Shown here piece after piece: positions 24,095 through 32,090 of a stretch of 36,456 bases of DNA (position 1 is its first letter; each line of letters begins with the position of its first letter). The stretch is from Rhodopirellula maiorica SM1 (lineage in GTDB: Bacteria; Planctomycetota; Planctomycetia; Pirellulales; Pirellulaceae), in contig NZ_ANOG01000010.1 of assembly GCF_000346295.1 (NCBI RefSeq), positions 1 to 36,456 on the forward strand. The letters are read 5' to 3'. The notes beneath the pieces were generated by a model that was given only the letters and a program-made list of their open reading frames with translations, searched no databases and was not told the origin of the DNA. The position numbers were made by a program, and so were the translations under genes.

Positions 24095-24403
24095 ATGAGC
24101 GAGCAAGATGTCACCGAAGTCTTCGAAAAATGCTTGGGGTGCCGTTACATGGTAGCGCTGCTGCAGAAAATCCATGATGGCGTTCGGCGACCGGGGCAAT
24201 TGGAACGCGCCGTCGATGGAATGACGGCGAAAGTCCTTTCCGAGCGACTCAAGCGACTGGTCGAACATGGGGTTGTCGAGAAGACGAGCTACCCAGAGAT
24301 TCCACCACGAGTCGAGTACACGTTGACATCGTTTGGTCAACGGTTACTCGAGATCATCGACGAAGTGGACGAACTTCATCGGCGTGCACGCATAAAACCA
24401 TAA
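24095..24403 (+). CDS. HxlR-family winged-helix regulator (second)
   Basis: 102 aa from ATG 24095, preceded by AGGA and AGAAGAG; the frame begins upstream at 23996 but that part is not family-like. HxlR features are 'GCRYMVALLQKIHDGVRRPGQLERAV' then 'GMTAKVLSERLKRLVEHGVVEK' as the recognition region, and the wing 'EIPPRVEYTLTSFGQRL'. Two cysteines (C13, C16) precede the first helix, one of them at the usual sensing position. A Cys-x2-Cys pair suggests disulfide switching (inference). Divergent from azoR. Confidence 0.9.
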   Translation: MSEQDVTEVFEKCLGCRYMVALLQKIHDGVRRPGQLERAVDGMTAKVLSERLKRLVEHGVVEKTSYPEIPPRVEYTLTSFGQRLLEIIDEVDELHRRARIKP

Positions 24404-24568
24404 TGCTTTGCGTTGCGACGGGATCAGCCTGATCATCGATGGGCAGCGTCCTAGAGGACAGCCGCTTGAATGACAGCGCCCTGAATGACAGTAACTTGAG
24501 CCTCATCGTTTGTCGAACCCACATTTCCATCTCGTTGCGTTTCATTTCCTCTGTTTGCAGACATCGCC

Positions 24569-26242
24569 ATGCCACCATTTCCGATTCCCCAGTTGGCAAC
24601 GCCACTTCCGCGTACGTATTGGGTAGTGGCCGACAAATTCCTTGCAGGCGCCTACGCAGGAAAACCCGATGCAGCCGCAAATCGCCAGCGGCTGCAGGGG
24701 CTGCTGCACTCGGGAATCCGCACGTTTATCAATCTGATGGAGAAAAGCGAAACCAACAACACCGGCCAGCCGTTCACGCCCTACGTTGACGTGCTGCGAC
24801 GGATCGCCGCAGACGCCAATGAACGTGTCGAATGCCTGCGTTTCCCGATTGTCGACCAGCATATCCCCACAAAAACGCAGATGGTGGAAATACTCGATTC
24901 CATCGACCAATCCATCGAAATGGGACGACCGGTTTACGTTCACTGTTTTGGTGGTATTGGGCGGACCGGAACCGTCGTTGGTTGTTGGCTACGACGACAC
25001 GGCTATGCCAGCGAACAGAATGTTTTCGATGTCTTACAAAAATTGAGAAAGGCGGATGTCGAGCGTTCATCGCGTCCCGCACCGGAAAACGAAACTCAAC
25101 GCCAATTTGTCTTGAATTGGCGAGAGTCAGCAGATCGCTCTCCACAGCAATCCTCGTTTCCCCCTGCGATCCGAAGCGATTGGTTCACGAAGTTGGTTGG
25201 ATTTTCCGAACAGTCTCACTCGCAAGTCCAACAGTTTGTTTCGGTCAACGAAGGTTGCTTGACTTCGCAAGTCAACGGAAAAACGTTTCAATCCGGACGC
25301 CTGGATGTCGTTTCGCTTGCCGAACTGCGAGAGCGATCTCGCAGAGTGACCCACCCCTGTGGACAATTAAATCTGGACGAAAGGGTAGGTGATGCCCAGG
25401 CACTGCACGTCGATCCGTCCAATGCGGGAGCGATGTTTCAAGTCGCTTCGCAATTCAATTTGCTCGAAATGGTTTCACCGAGCGTGACACCGGAACAAGG
25501 AATTGGAATCTACGAGCACGACCGAACTCAAGGCCCCGCATGTGCAATCGCGTGCGGGGCAGGAACCATCTTCCGCAACTACTTTGTCCCGCTTGAGAAC
25601 CAAATCGGTCAATCACAGAACGTTCAAATCGACTGTCTCGATGACATCGGCAAATCGCTCGGTAATGACCACAACCGATTGTGGACAATGCAAAACGGCT
25701 ATGCGTTACCGTCGTCGACGGGATTGAAGGAAATCAACGCGACGCTGGAATCATTGTCCGAAAACGACCTCGATTCGCTGCGAGCAAAATTGCGAGTGGG
25801 AGTTCAGTGGAACACCCAAGTCACGCTGGCAGGGTGCAGTCACCTCGTTTCCCAAATCTATTGCTCGGCGATGCCAGTCGCTTACAGTCGTCTTGCCGAG
25901 GCTCAGTGGGAGCCCTTGGCTAGATTGATCCTGGAAGCTGCCTACGAAGCGACACTTGCGGCAGCTACAATCAATGCGGCTCAATCGGGCAACCACACTG
26001 TGTTCTTGACCCTGCTTGGCGGCGGTGCCTTTGGTAATCGCGAGACGTGGATATTGTCGGCCATCGAGCGGGCATGCCGACAATTTGACTCGGTTGACTT
26101 GAATGTCAAAGTCGTCAGTTACCAGTCGTCCAACGCATCCGTTCAAAAGCTCGTCAATTCGTTCTCGCAACCACGCGGTGATACGAGTTCGCTAGGCCAG
26201 CCGAATACCGTCGACCTAACCCGCCGAATCGAGCGAGAATAA
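24569..26242 (+). CDS. Dual-specificity phosphatase domain fused to macrodomain-like region
   Basis: 557 aa, no signal peptide. Residues 1-190 form a cysteine-phosphatase domain of the tyrosine/dual-specificity class: signature H125-C126-F-G-G-I-G-R132-T ('VYVHCFGGIGRTGT') with a probable general-acid D96 in 'FPIVDQHIP'. After a Gln/Ser-rich linker, about 205-535 is a second module: 'GRLDVVSLAELRER', 'GAMFQVASQFNLLEM', 'YEHDRTQGPACAIACGAGT', 'LLGGGAFGNRETWILSAIERA'. The Gly-rich loop followed by F-G-N and the FQVASQFN block look like a divergent macrodomain/PARG-type ADP-ribose fold; this is my reading, not a search result. Such a fusion could process ADP-ribose phosphates or ADP-ribosylated targets (inference). 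Ends 17 bp from the convergent DoxX gene. Confidence 0.8.
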   Translation: MPPFPIPQLATPLPRTYWVVADKFLAGAYAGKPDAAANRQRLQGLLHSGIRTFINLMEKSETNNTGQPFTPYVDVLRRIAADANERVECLRFPIVDQHIPTKTQMVEILDSIDQSIEMGRPVYVHCFGGIGRTGTVVGCWLRRHGYASEQNVFDVLQKLRKADVERSSRPAPENETQRQFVLNWRESADRSPQQSSFPPAIRSDWFTKLVGFSEQSHSQVQQFVSVNEGCLTSQVNGKTFQSGRLDVVSLAELRERSRRVTHPCGQLNLDERVGDAQALHVDPSNAGAMFQVASQFNLLEMVSPSVTPEQGIGIYEHDRTQGPACAIACGAGTIFRNYFVPLENQIGQSQNVQIDCLDDIGKSLGNDHNRLWTMQNGYALPSSTGLKEINATLESLSENDLDSLRAKLRVGVQWNTQVTLAGCSHLVSQIYCSAMPVAYSRLAEAQWEPLARLILEAAYEATLAAATINAAQSGNHTVFLTLLGGGAFGNRETWILSAIERACRQFDSVDLNVKVVSYQSSNASVQKLVNSFSQPRGDTSSLGQPNTVDLTRRIERE

Positions 26243-26259
26243 AAATAATGCACTGGCAG

Positions 26260-26661
26260 TCAATCCTGCTGCACTTTGGGGCGATCGGGTTTGCCAAAAG
26301 CCAGCCGGAAAACATCGGGTTGTCTCAAACCAAGCGCGATCCATGCGACAATCCCAAGAATAATGGGAACGAAAAATGCGTCGCCAACGCGAACGTGTGC
26401 TGCAGTCGCCCCACCCAAGTAGGCGGCTAGCAGGATGGCGGCAACGAACGCGGTGCGAGGGATCAAAAACAGCACCGCGACGATCACTTCGACGATGCCG
26501 ACCTTGAACATCACCTCTTCGCTCCAGCCTAATTTCCCAAACATTTCAGCTTTGCCTTCCCACTCGGTAAACTTGCCGCTTGCACTCGCACCGATCAACA
26601 ACAAGGAAATCAGGATACTCAATACCCAACCGGTGGTTCGCAATTTCTTTGATTCGATCAC
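26260..26661 (-). CDS. DoxX-family membrane protein
   Basis: 133 aa, starting at GTG 26661, which overlaps the TGA of the upstream VOC gene (GTGA), so translation is coupled. Four spans: 'GWVLSILISLLLIGASASG', 'FKVGIVEVIVAVLFLIP', 'AFVAAILLAAYLGGATAAH' and 'FVPIILGIVAWIALGL'. 'GKLGWSEEVMFKVGIVEV' and 'YLGGATAAHVR' are typical of DoxX-like proteins. The pairing with a PhnB-type VOC gene is common in planctomycetes and other soil or marine bacteria. Function unresolved; related proteins act with redox enzymes. Distinct from the DoxX-like gene at 17033. Confidence 0.88.
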   Translation of the reverse strand: MIESKKLRTTGWVLSILISLLLIGASASGKFTEWEGKAEMFGKLGWSEEVMFKVGIVEVIVAVLFLIPRTAFVAAILLAAYLGGATAAHVRVGDAFFVPIILGIVAWIALGLRQPDVFRLAFGKPDRPKVQQD

Positions 26662-27149
26662 GGCTGTCCCTCGTAGGCTTGTGTGAGTGCTTGGACGTCA
26701 AGTTTCACCATCTGCGTCATCGCTTGCATCACGCGACGCGACTTTTCGATGTCTTGGTCGTTGACAAATTTGAAGAATGCTTCGGGCACAATTTGCCATC
26801 GCAATCCAAATTTGTCCTTCAGCCAGCCGCACATGATCGGCTCGCCTCCATCGGCGGTAAGTGCGTCCCAGTAACGATCGACTTCCGCTTGGTCTTTGCA
26901 GGTCACCGATAAGGAGACACGATCGTTAAACGGTTGGCTCGGGCCGCCGTTGAGCGACTGATACCGTTGGCCTTTCAGCTCGAATTCCACGACAACTACC
27001 TCTCCCGCTTTACCCCCCGGCCAATCGTCGTGGTTGATCATCTTACGGAGAATTCTTGAGTCATCAAATACCGATGTATAGAACTCCGCCGCTTGCTCGG
27101 CATTATTGTCAAACCACAGACAAGGCGTAATCGTTTGTTTTGCAGCCAT
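26658..27149 (-). CDS. PhnB-type VOC superfamily protein
   Basis: 163 aa from ATG 27149, preferred over the ATG at 27161 because GGAG lies 6 nt upstream of it. Pattern of the PhnB / '3-demethylubiquinone methyltransferase-like' VOC group: 'ITPCLWFDNNAEQAAEFYTS' start, 'VVEFELKGQRYQSLNGGP', 'VSLSVTCKDQAEVDRYWDAL' and 'CGWLKDKFGLRWQIVPEAF'. Two beta-alpha-beta3 glyoxalase modules make one barrel. Despite the name, no methyltransferase activity is expected; the catalytic role is unknown. Forms a two-gene operon with DoxX. Confidence 0.9.
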   Translation of the reverse strand: MAAKQTITPCLWFDNNAEQAAEFYTSVFDDSRILRKMINHDDWPGGKAGEVVVVEFELKGQRYQSLNGGPSQPFNDRVSLSVTCKDQAEVDRYWDALTADGGEPIMCGWLKDKFGLRWQIVPEAFFKFVNDQDIEKSRRVMQAMTQMVKLDVQALTQAYEGQP

Positions 27150-27327
27150 TTTAGTCTCCATTTTTTCGAGGATGTGCCTTGTTGTCGAATGGCATCAGCC
27201 TGATTCGACAGCCAACGAACAAATTTTCAAGTTTTTGCAATTAGCTTGATGCGGCATGGCAAATAACGTCAAAGCGGATGGATCAAAACACCGCCCGCTT
27301 CGGTGGCCGCATCGTTCACGTGCTTAC

Positions 27328-28716
27328 TCAAGCCGTGTCGGCACGCTGCACCGCCGCGTCGATCGCCGCCCCAAGTGCCTGCATGGCTTCGTGCAGCTGG
27401 TCGTCGGTGATCACGAGCGGGACCAGCGAGCGGATGCAAGAACCGTACAGTCCGGCACGGATCATAATTAGCCCACGTTGGAATGCCTCTTCGACAATCA
27501 GCGGTGGCAACACCGTATTGGGATCCTTCGTCGCTCGATCCTTGACGAACTCGATCGCGCACATGGCACCAAGGCATCGCACATCACCGATCGTGTCGTG
27601 CTTCGTTTGCCAGCGACTGAAGTAGTCGCGACAGACATCGCCGATCTCGGTGGCCCGGTCGGCGAGTTGATGATCGCGCAAATAGTCGATCGTCGCGACG
27701 GCGGCGGCGCAAGCAACGGGGTTGCCACCGTACGTCGATCCCAAGCCACCGACGTGTGGCTTGTCCATTACCTCGGCCTTGCCGGTGACCGCCGCGATCG
27801 GTAATCCTGATCCGATACTTTTGGCCATGATCACCATGTCGACATCCCACTCGGTTCCACACCCCGGCGTATGCTCGATCGCAAACATCTTTCCGGTGCG
27901 GCCGAAACCGGTCTGCACTTCGTCGCTGGCTAGCAGAATGCCGTGCTGGGCGGTGAGTTCGCGGAGGGCACGAATGTAGGCTGGCGGCGCTGGGATGAAG
28001 CCGCCTTCGCCCTGGACCGGTTCGATGATGACCGCCGCGACGCTGGTCGGATCGATCTGCGCCACGAGCGCCTTTTTCAGGTCACGAATGCGCATTTCAC
28101 AGAATTCTTCGGTACTCATCCCGTCGATTTTTTCACGGTACTCGTAGGGGAACGGCACACGATAGATCTCGCTGGCAAACGGCCCGAAGCCACGTTTAAA
28201 CAGGTCATATTTGCTGGTCATGGTCATCCCCAGCAGGCTGCGACCATGAAATGCCCCCTCAAAAACAATGATTCCTTGGCGGCCGGTTGCATAGCGAGCA
28301 ATCTTCACCGCGTTCTCGCCGGCTTCGACCCCCGTATTACACAGCAGCGTTTTTTTCGGACCTCGAATCGGCACGATTTCATGAAGTTTTTCGTTCAACT
28401 GCACCATCGATTCATACGTTCCGACGATGCTACACAGATGCAGCAGCCGGTCGACTTGGTTGTGGACTGCCGCAGTGACCTCAGCCGGACAATGCCCCGC
28501 ATTCAGAGCACCGATGCCGCCCGCCAAGTCGATAAAGACGTTGCCGTCGACGTCCGTCACCGTGGCTCCGGTGGCATGGTCCGCCACGATTGGACACGAG
28601 CGGTACAGACCGCGGACGGTGGTCGCGTCGCGTCGCTCGAGAATCGCACGAGCGTTGGCCCCAGGAAGCGGACCGTTGATCCGAATGGTGGCGTTTGCGG
28701 TATTGGTCGTGGACAT
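27328..28716 (-). CDS. gabT: Class-III aminotransferase, GABA/omega-amino acid type
   Basis: 462 aa from ATG 28716 (a TTG at 28731 is possible but has no ribosome site). PLP fold type I: 'FIDLAGGIGALNAGHCPAEV' (61-80), 'LCNTGVEAGENAVKIARY' (125-142), 'FEGAFHGRSLLGMTMT', 'IEPVQGEGGF' (231-240), cofactor Asp265 in 'ASDEVQTGFGRTG', and Schiff-base Lys299 in 'VIMAKSIGSGLP'. These are the 4-aminobutyrate transaminase subgroup motifs. It transfers the amino group of GABA or a related omega-amino acid to 2-oxoglutarate. No succinate-semialdehyde dehydrogenase is near. It starts 15 nt after a C45-type Ntn hydrolase gene, which might release its substrate (inference). Confidence 0.9.
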   Translation of the reverse strand: MSTTNTANATIRINGPLPGANARAILERRDATTVRGLYRSCPIVADHATGATVTDVDGNVFIDLAGGIGALNAGHCPAEVTAAVHNQVDRLLHLCSIVGTYESMVQLNEKLHEIVPIRGPKKTLLCNTGVEAGENAVKIARYATGRQGIIVFEGAFHGRSLLGMTMTSKYDLFKRGFGPFASEIYRVPFPYEYREKIDGMSTEEFCEMRIRDLKKALVAQIDPTSVAAVIIEPVQGEGGFIPAPPAYIRALRELTAQHGILLASDEVQTGFGRTGKMFAIEHTPGCGTEWDVDMVIMAKSIGSGLPIAAVTGKAEVMDKPHVGGLGSTYGGNPVACAAAVATIDYLRDHQLADRATEIGDVCRDYFSRWQTKHDTIGDVRCLGAMCAIEFVKDRATKDPNTVLPPLIVEEAFQRGLIMIRAGLYGSCIRSLVPLVITDDQLHEAMQALGAAIDAAVQRADTA

Positions 28717-28731
28717 AGCGGGCGTTTCCAA

Positions 28732-29892
28732 TCAGTGGGTTGTGGGGGTTTGAGAGCGACTAAAAACGTGAAAGGTCTGAGGTGTCATTCGATCTGCATC
28801 GTGCCGAACGTCACCTTGTCCCCAAACCGCATCCATCGCCACGTCACGAGGTGAGATCACGACGGCGCCACCTGTTTCGACATCGTAGCCTGGCTGGGGG
28901 CCATGACAGATTGATCCCAAAGGATCGCTTGGGTCAAAACGATTTAATAGTTGCCACAGCCCGCGGCGCGAGCAATCGGACGGATTCGAAACGAGCCATT
29001 CCTCAGCCTCACGCAACCGATTGCGTGTACTGTAGGCCGGCGCGTCGCCGCGAGGCGGTTCGATCGAGATCAGATCCGCGTTCAAACAGTGATTGGTGTG
29101 GGAGAGCGTCGACTCTAAACCGCGAACAGCAACACGCGTCGGTGAGCGTTCGACGCTGTAACCGATGCTTTTCGCATCCAGCAACAGGTAGTGATGGGCG
29201 CCGGCGACCGGTGCCTCTTTCAATAGCTGTAGCGCTTCGTCCGCATTACGAGCGCGAAGCATGCGGCGGACCACGCTGGTCCACATCACTCCGGCGCGGC
29301 CGTCCGCCGTGACCATGTTGTTGATCCCAATCGCAAGCCCATGTTCATTGACGCCAATCATCGCCGGACATCCGGTGACCGTGAACACCACTGCGGCGGG
29401 CTGATCGGTCGACCGCAGGTCAAGCACGCGAATGTACGGCGTGGCGGTGGGATGCATGTCCCAAGTTTGTGCCAGCAATGGTCGGCGATCCGCAGCAGCA
29501 TCGGCAGCCACCAACACGGCGGTACATTGGCCTGGATCGTCAACCGGGGCACGGCTGATGGTACCCCCGGATGCGGTACCGCGAAGAGCGTCGACAAAGT
29601 CCGTGAAGCCGCCGGTCACCAGCAGATCGCGGGCGGGCACGTCGGCGGCCCGCGCGATAGCTTCAAGTTCGGCTGTGGTCAGGTCGTCGTACCGCCGTTG
29701 TTGCTCCCAACAAGCATCGGCAAGCGCCGCGGGGTCAACCGCCATATTGCCTTCGCCAATCCAGAAACGGTCGTGGCAAAGCCGCATCCGTTCTTCCGTC
29801 AGCGTTTGAATTTCGCTGCGAAACGCAGCGCCGTGGGCGAGGCCCATCGCAGCGGCATCGCCGTCAATTGTCAGCATTTCGATCGAGGGCAT
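28732..29892 (-). CDS. C45-family autoproteolytic acyltransferase/hydrolase
   Basis: 386 aa from ATG 29892, with AGGA about 10 nt upstream. This is the Ntn-hydrolase fold of the acyl-CoA:6-aminopenicillanate acyltransferase (C45) family. Signature: 'DPGQCTAVLVAADAAADRRP' with nucleophile Cys123, then 'LAQTWDMHP', 'VFTVTGCPAMIGVNEHGLAIGINN' and 'AHHYLLLDAKS', 'SHTNHCL'. Enzymes of the family self-cleave just before the Cys, usually after Gly; here the preceding residue is Gln, a point to check. They hydrolyse or transfer acyl groups on amide bonds. No signal peptide. Paired with a GABA-type transaminase downstream. Confidence 0.88.
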   Translation of the reverse strand: MPSIEMLTIDGDAAAMGLAHGAAFRSEIQTLTEERMRLCHDRFWIGEGNMAVDPAALADACWEQQRRYDDLTTAELEAIARAADVPARDLLVTGGFTDFVDALRGTASGGTISRAPVDDPGQCTAVLVAADAAADRRPLLAQTWDMHPTATPYIRVLDLRSTDQPAAVVFTVTGCPAMIGVNEHGLAIGINNMVTADGRAGVMWTSVVRRMLRARNADEALQLLKEAPVAGAHHYLLLDAKSIGYSVERSPTRVAVRGLESTLSHTNHCLNADLISIEPPRGDAPAYSTRNRLREAEEWLVSNPSDCSRRGLWQLLNRFDPSDPLGSICHGPQPGYDVETGGAVVISPRDVAMDAVWGQGDVRHDADRMTPQTFHVFSRSQTPTTH

Positions 29893-30458
29893 GAGACATT
29901 GTTCCTGGTCAGGACGAGCCAACAGCCAAATAAAGAAAGCCAAAGAAATCGAGCGGTACGACGATCTCCGCCGGTCGGCGTCCGCCGCACCTAACCAACC
30001 TTGCTAGGATCGCAGGCACCGATGCAGTCATTCACTGCCACCGTCGCAGTACACAGAGTAGAAGATCGATCAACGGATGCATCTCAAATCCAGCAGTGTC
30101 GCTTGCTGTAATATACTCTGACAACACTGGTTCATGGCAATAGCTCCTCAAGTTTGCAATCGAACCCACGAGCAAAACCAACAGCCGGAAACTCGATTAC
30201 CGTTCCTATGGTTCGAGTTCGTTTTCTTAAGGCATCGCCCCCCGAGTGTGGCAAGCCGACGCCGGAGCATTCGAAGCAGTACGTTCCCAGACGGAAACTA
30301 TACGAAAGTCGATGGCATGGGAATTAGCGTGTATCGCGTGCAACGTTTGCCCCGGTTGATTGCCGGAACGGTAACAAGCATCAAAACAGCTTACATTCCG
30401 CTAACGTACAAAAAGACTCTTACCGAACTGCTTGATACGTTATTAAGTTACAAGAACT
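29893..30458. other. Intergenic region, 566 bp
   Basis: No supported gene. The plus-strand frame at 30134-30541 runs into the antisense of the PLD gene and is not protein-like. The left end should contain the promoter for the C45/aminotransferase genes; no clear boxes or hairpins were seen. Confidence 0.5.
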
Positions 30459-32066
30459 CTAATTCAACCAGAACACGCGGAAGGTATCGAGGATCTGCTG
30501 TGCTTCGTGTAGATAGTGTTCGGCGACCTCTTCGTTGTTGACCACGACCAACAGGTCATGCGAGAGCACGGAGGTGTTGTACCAATTGAAGCTGCCGTCG
30601 ATCACGATGCGGCGATCAATCACGCATTGTTTCGAATGAATCGGCGAATACGGAATGGGGCGGTCGAACACTCCATAAACCAGTGCGATCGGGACGCCTG
30701 CGTCCTTAAGCCGCTGAATCGCAGGCAGTAGCGGGCGTTGGAACTCTTTTTCCATTGTTCGCGGTTTGCGAATATCTCCCTGCCACGCCAAGTGGCCGTT
30801 GAATATCGCCCGTACTTTCACACCGCGATGATGGGCATGAATCAGGGCATCGATCACACTGTCACCGTATTCGCCTCGCAGTTCACCAATCAAAAACAAA
30901 CAGAGATCGATGGAATGTTGCGCTCGATTGATTTCCGAGAAAATGGCGTGGTGAGGCCGATAATACTTGCCATTGAGCATGGCAGTACGTCCGAATGTAT
31001 AGAACAGGTTGAACGGACTGCGTGGATCCACTCCATAACGCTGAATCACGCCGCCGCGAGTGGATTGAAAAATATTGTGCAGCAGACGACACATACCACG
31101 AGAGTGGAATGTCATCCCGGATTCCCAGTTAGCGCCCCACTGGTCAAACGTAATGTTGAACGATCCGATGATACAGTCTTCATCGTCGAAGATGATGAAT
31201 TTGTTGTGCATGTCGGTGGCGACTTCTGCCAGCGGATCGCTGGTGGTGCAGATTTCACCGATCAGTTCAATACCGGACCGTTTTAGTTTGAGGTAGTTCT
31301 TGCTGTTCGTCAGCGTCATCTTACGCCAATCCACGATGATCTGTACCAACACCCCGCATTCATGGGCGTACAGCAGATGATTGCAGAAGTCTTTGTCATC
31401 AATGCAATCGACACACACCTTGATCGTATGAAGCCCCGACGGATCCGTCTGTTTCTTCCAGATCACCTTGTCAATGTGATCATGGATAAAGCGTTTGGGG
31501 TGGTAAGGGTGCCAAGTCTGACCTTTGGTGAACTTGGGAATCAGGTTCAATGAATCATAGTTGTGGTTGATATAGTCCACGTCATTCTGCAACAGTCGAG
31601 CATCCAGTTCGAGTGTTTTGTATTCGTTGTGTGTCCGCCACTGTGGCGTGATCGCGTGGTGCTGCTCCCCTTGCAAAGCGATTTGTGGGCCATCCATAAA
31701 GATATATTCATACTCCGACGGCACCGATCGGAACTCGTGATGCAAAATATAGGAGAATTTCACGCAGGTGACGCGTCCTTGATGCATCGATTGCGGGTGA
31801 ATAAAGATATCTCGCGTCACCCGCTGATGTCGGTATGCTTGGACATTGACGGGATCGGTATGCGCGATGTACTGCTCATGACTGCCATCTTCGTGAAACA
31901 CTTTGACGATCACTTTGATATTGAGATCGACTCCCCAATCCACATCAAAAACGAGCGTGCCGCGTCGCAGGTAAAACAGATCGCCAAAATCGTTTGTTCG
32001 CGCAAAGGGAGCCTCCAGTCTGGCATGGACCGGTTTGGCATATCGTTCGGCAAAATATGAACTCAT
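30459..32066 (-). CDS. Phospholipase-D-superfamily protein with two HKD motifs
   Basis: 535 aa, no signal peptide. About 30-130 is a beta-rich domain ('GTLVFDVDWGVDLNIKVIVK') of unknown class. Two phosphodiesterase half-sites follow: H287-N-K289-x4-D294 ('DMHNKFIIFDDEDCIIGSFN') and H477-S-K479-x4-D484 ('PIHSKQCVIDRRIVIDGSFN'). Both have the G-S-x-N that follows in the superfamily, so the active site is complete. Members cut phospholipids, DNA or RNA, or synthesise cardiolipin; the lack of membrane spans argues against cardiolipin synthase. It begins 24 nt after the EEP gene, so both are probably one operon acting on a shared phosphodiester substrate (inference). Confidence 0.9.
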   Translation of the reverse strand: MSSYFAERYAKPVHARLEAPFARTNDFGDLFYLRRGTLVFDVDWGVDLNIKVIVKVFHEDGSHEQYIAHTDPVNVQAYRHQRVTRDIFIHPQSMHQGRVTCVKFSYILHHEFRSVPSEYEYIFMDGPQIALQGEQHHAITPQWRTHNEYKTLELDARLLQNDVDYINHNYDSLNLIPKFTKGQTWHPYHPKRFIHDHIDKVIWKKQTDPSGLHTIKVCVDCIDDKDFCNHLLYAHECGVLVQIIVDWRKMTLTNSKNYLKLKRSGIELIGEICTTSDPLAEVATDMHNKFIIFDDEDCIIGSFNITFDQWGANWESGMTFHSRGMCRLLHNIFQSTRGGVIQRYGVDPRSPFNLFYTFGRTAMLNGKYYRPHHAIFSEINRAQHSIDLCLFLIGELRGEYGDSVIDALIHAHHRGVKVRAIFNGHLAWQGDIRKPRTMEKEFQRPLLPAIQRLKDAGVPIALVYGVFDRPIPYSPIHSKQCVIDRRIVIDGSFNWYNTSVLSHDLLVVVNNEEVAEHYLHEAQQILDTFRVFWLN

Positions 32067-32090
32067 AAATTCGTCTAATTTTCAGTGATG

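Noticed and set aside
27943-28854. 303-codon plus-strand open frame
   Set aside because: Antisense to the class-III aminotransferase, which has all family motifs; the antisense translation has no recognisable domain.
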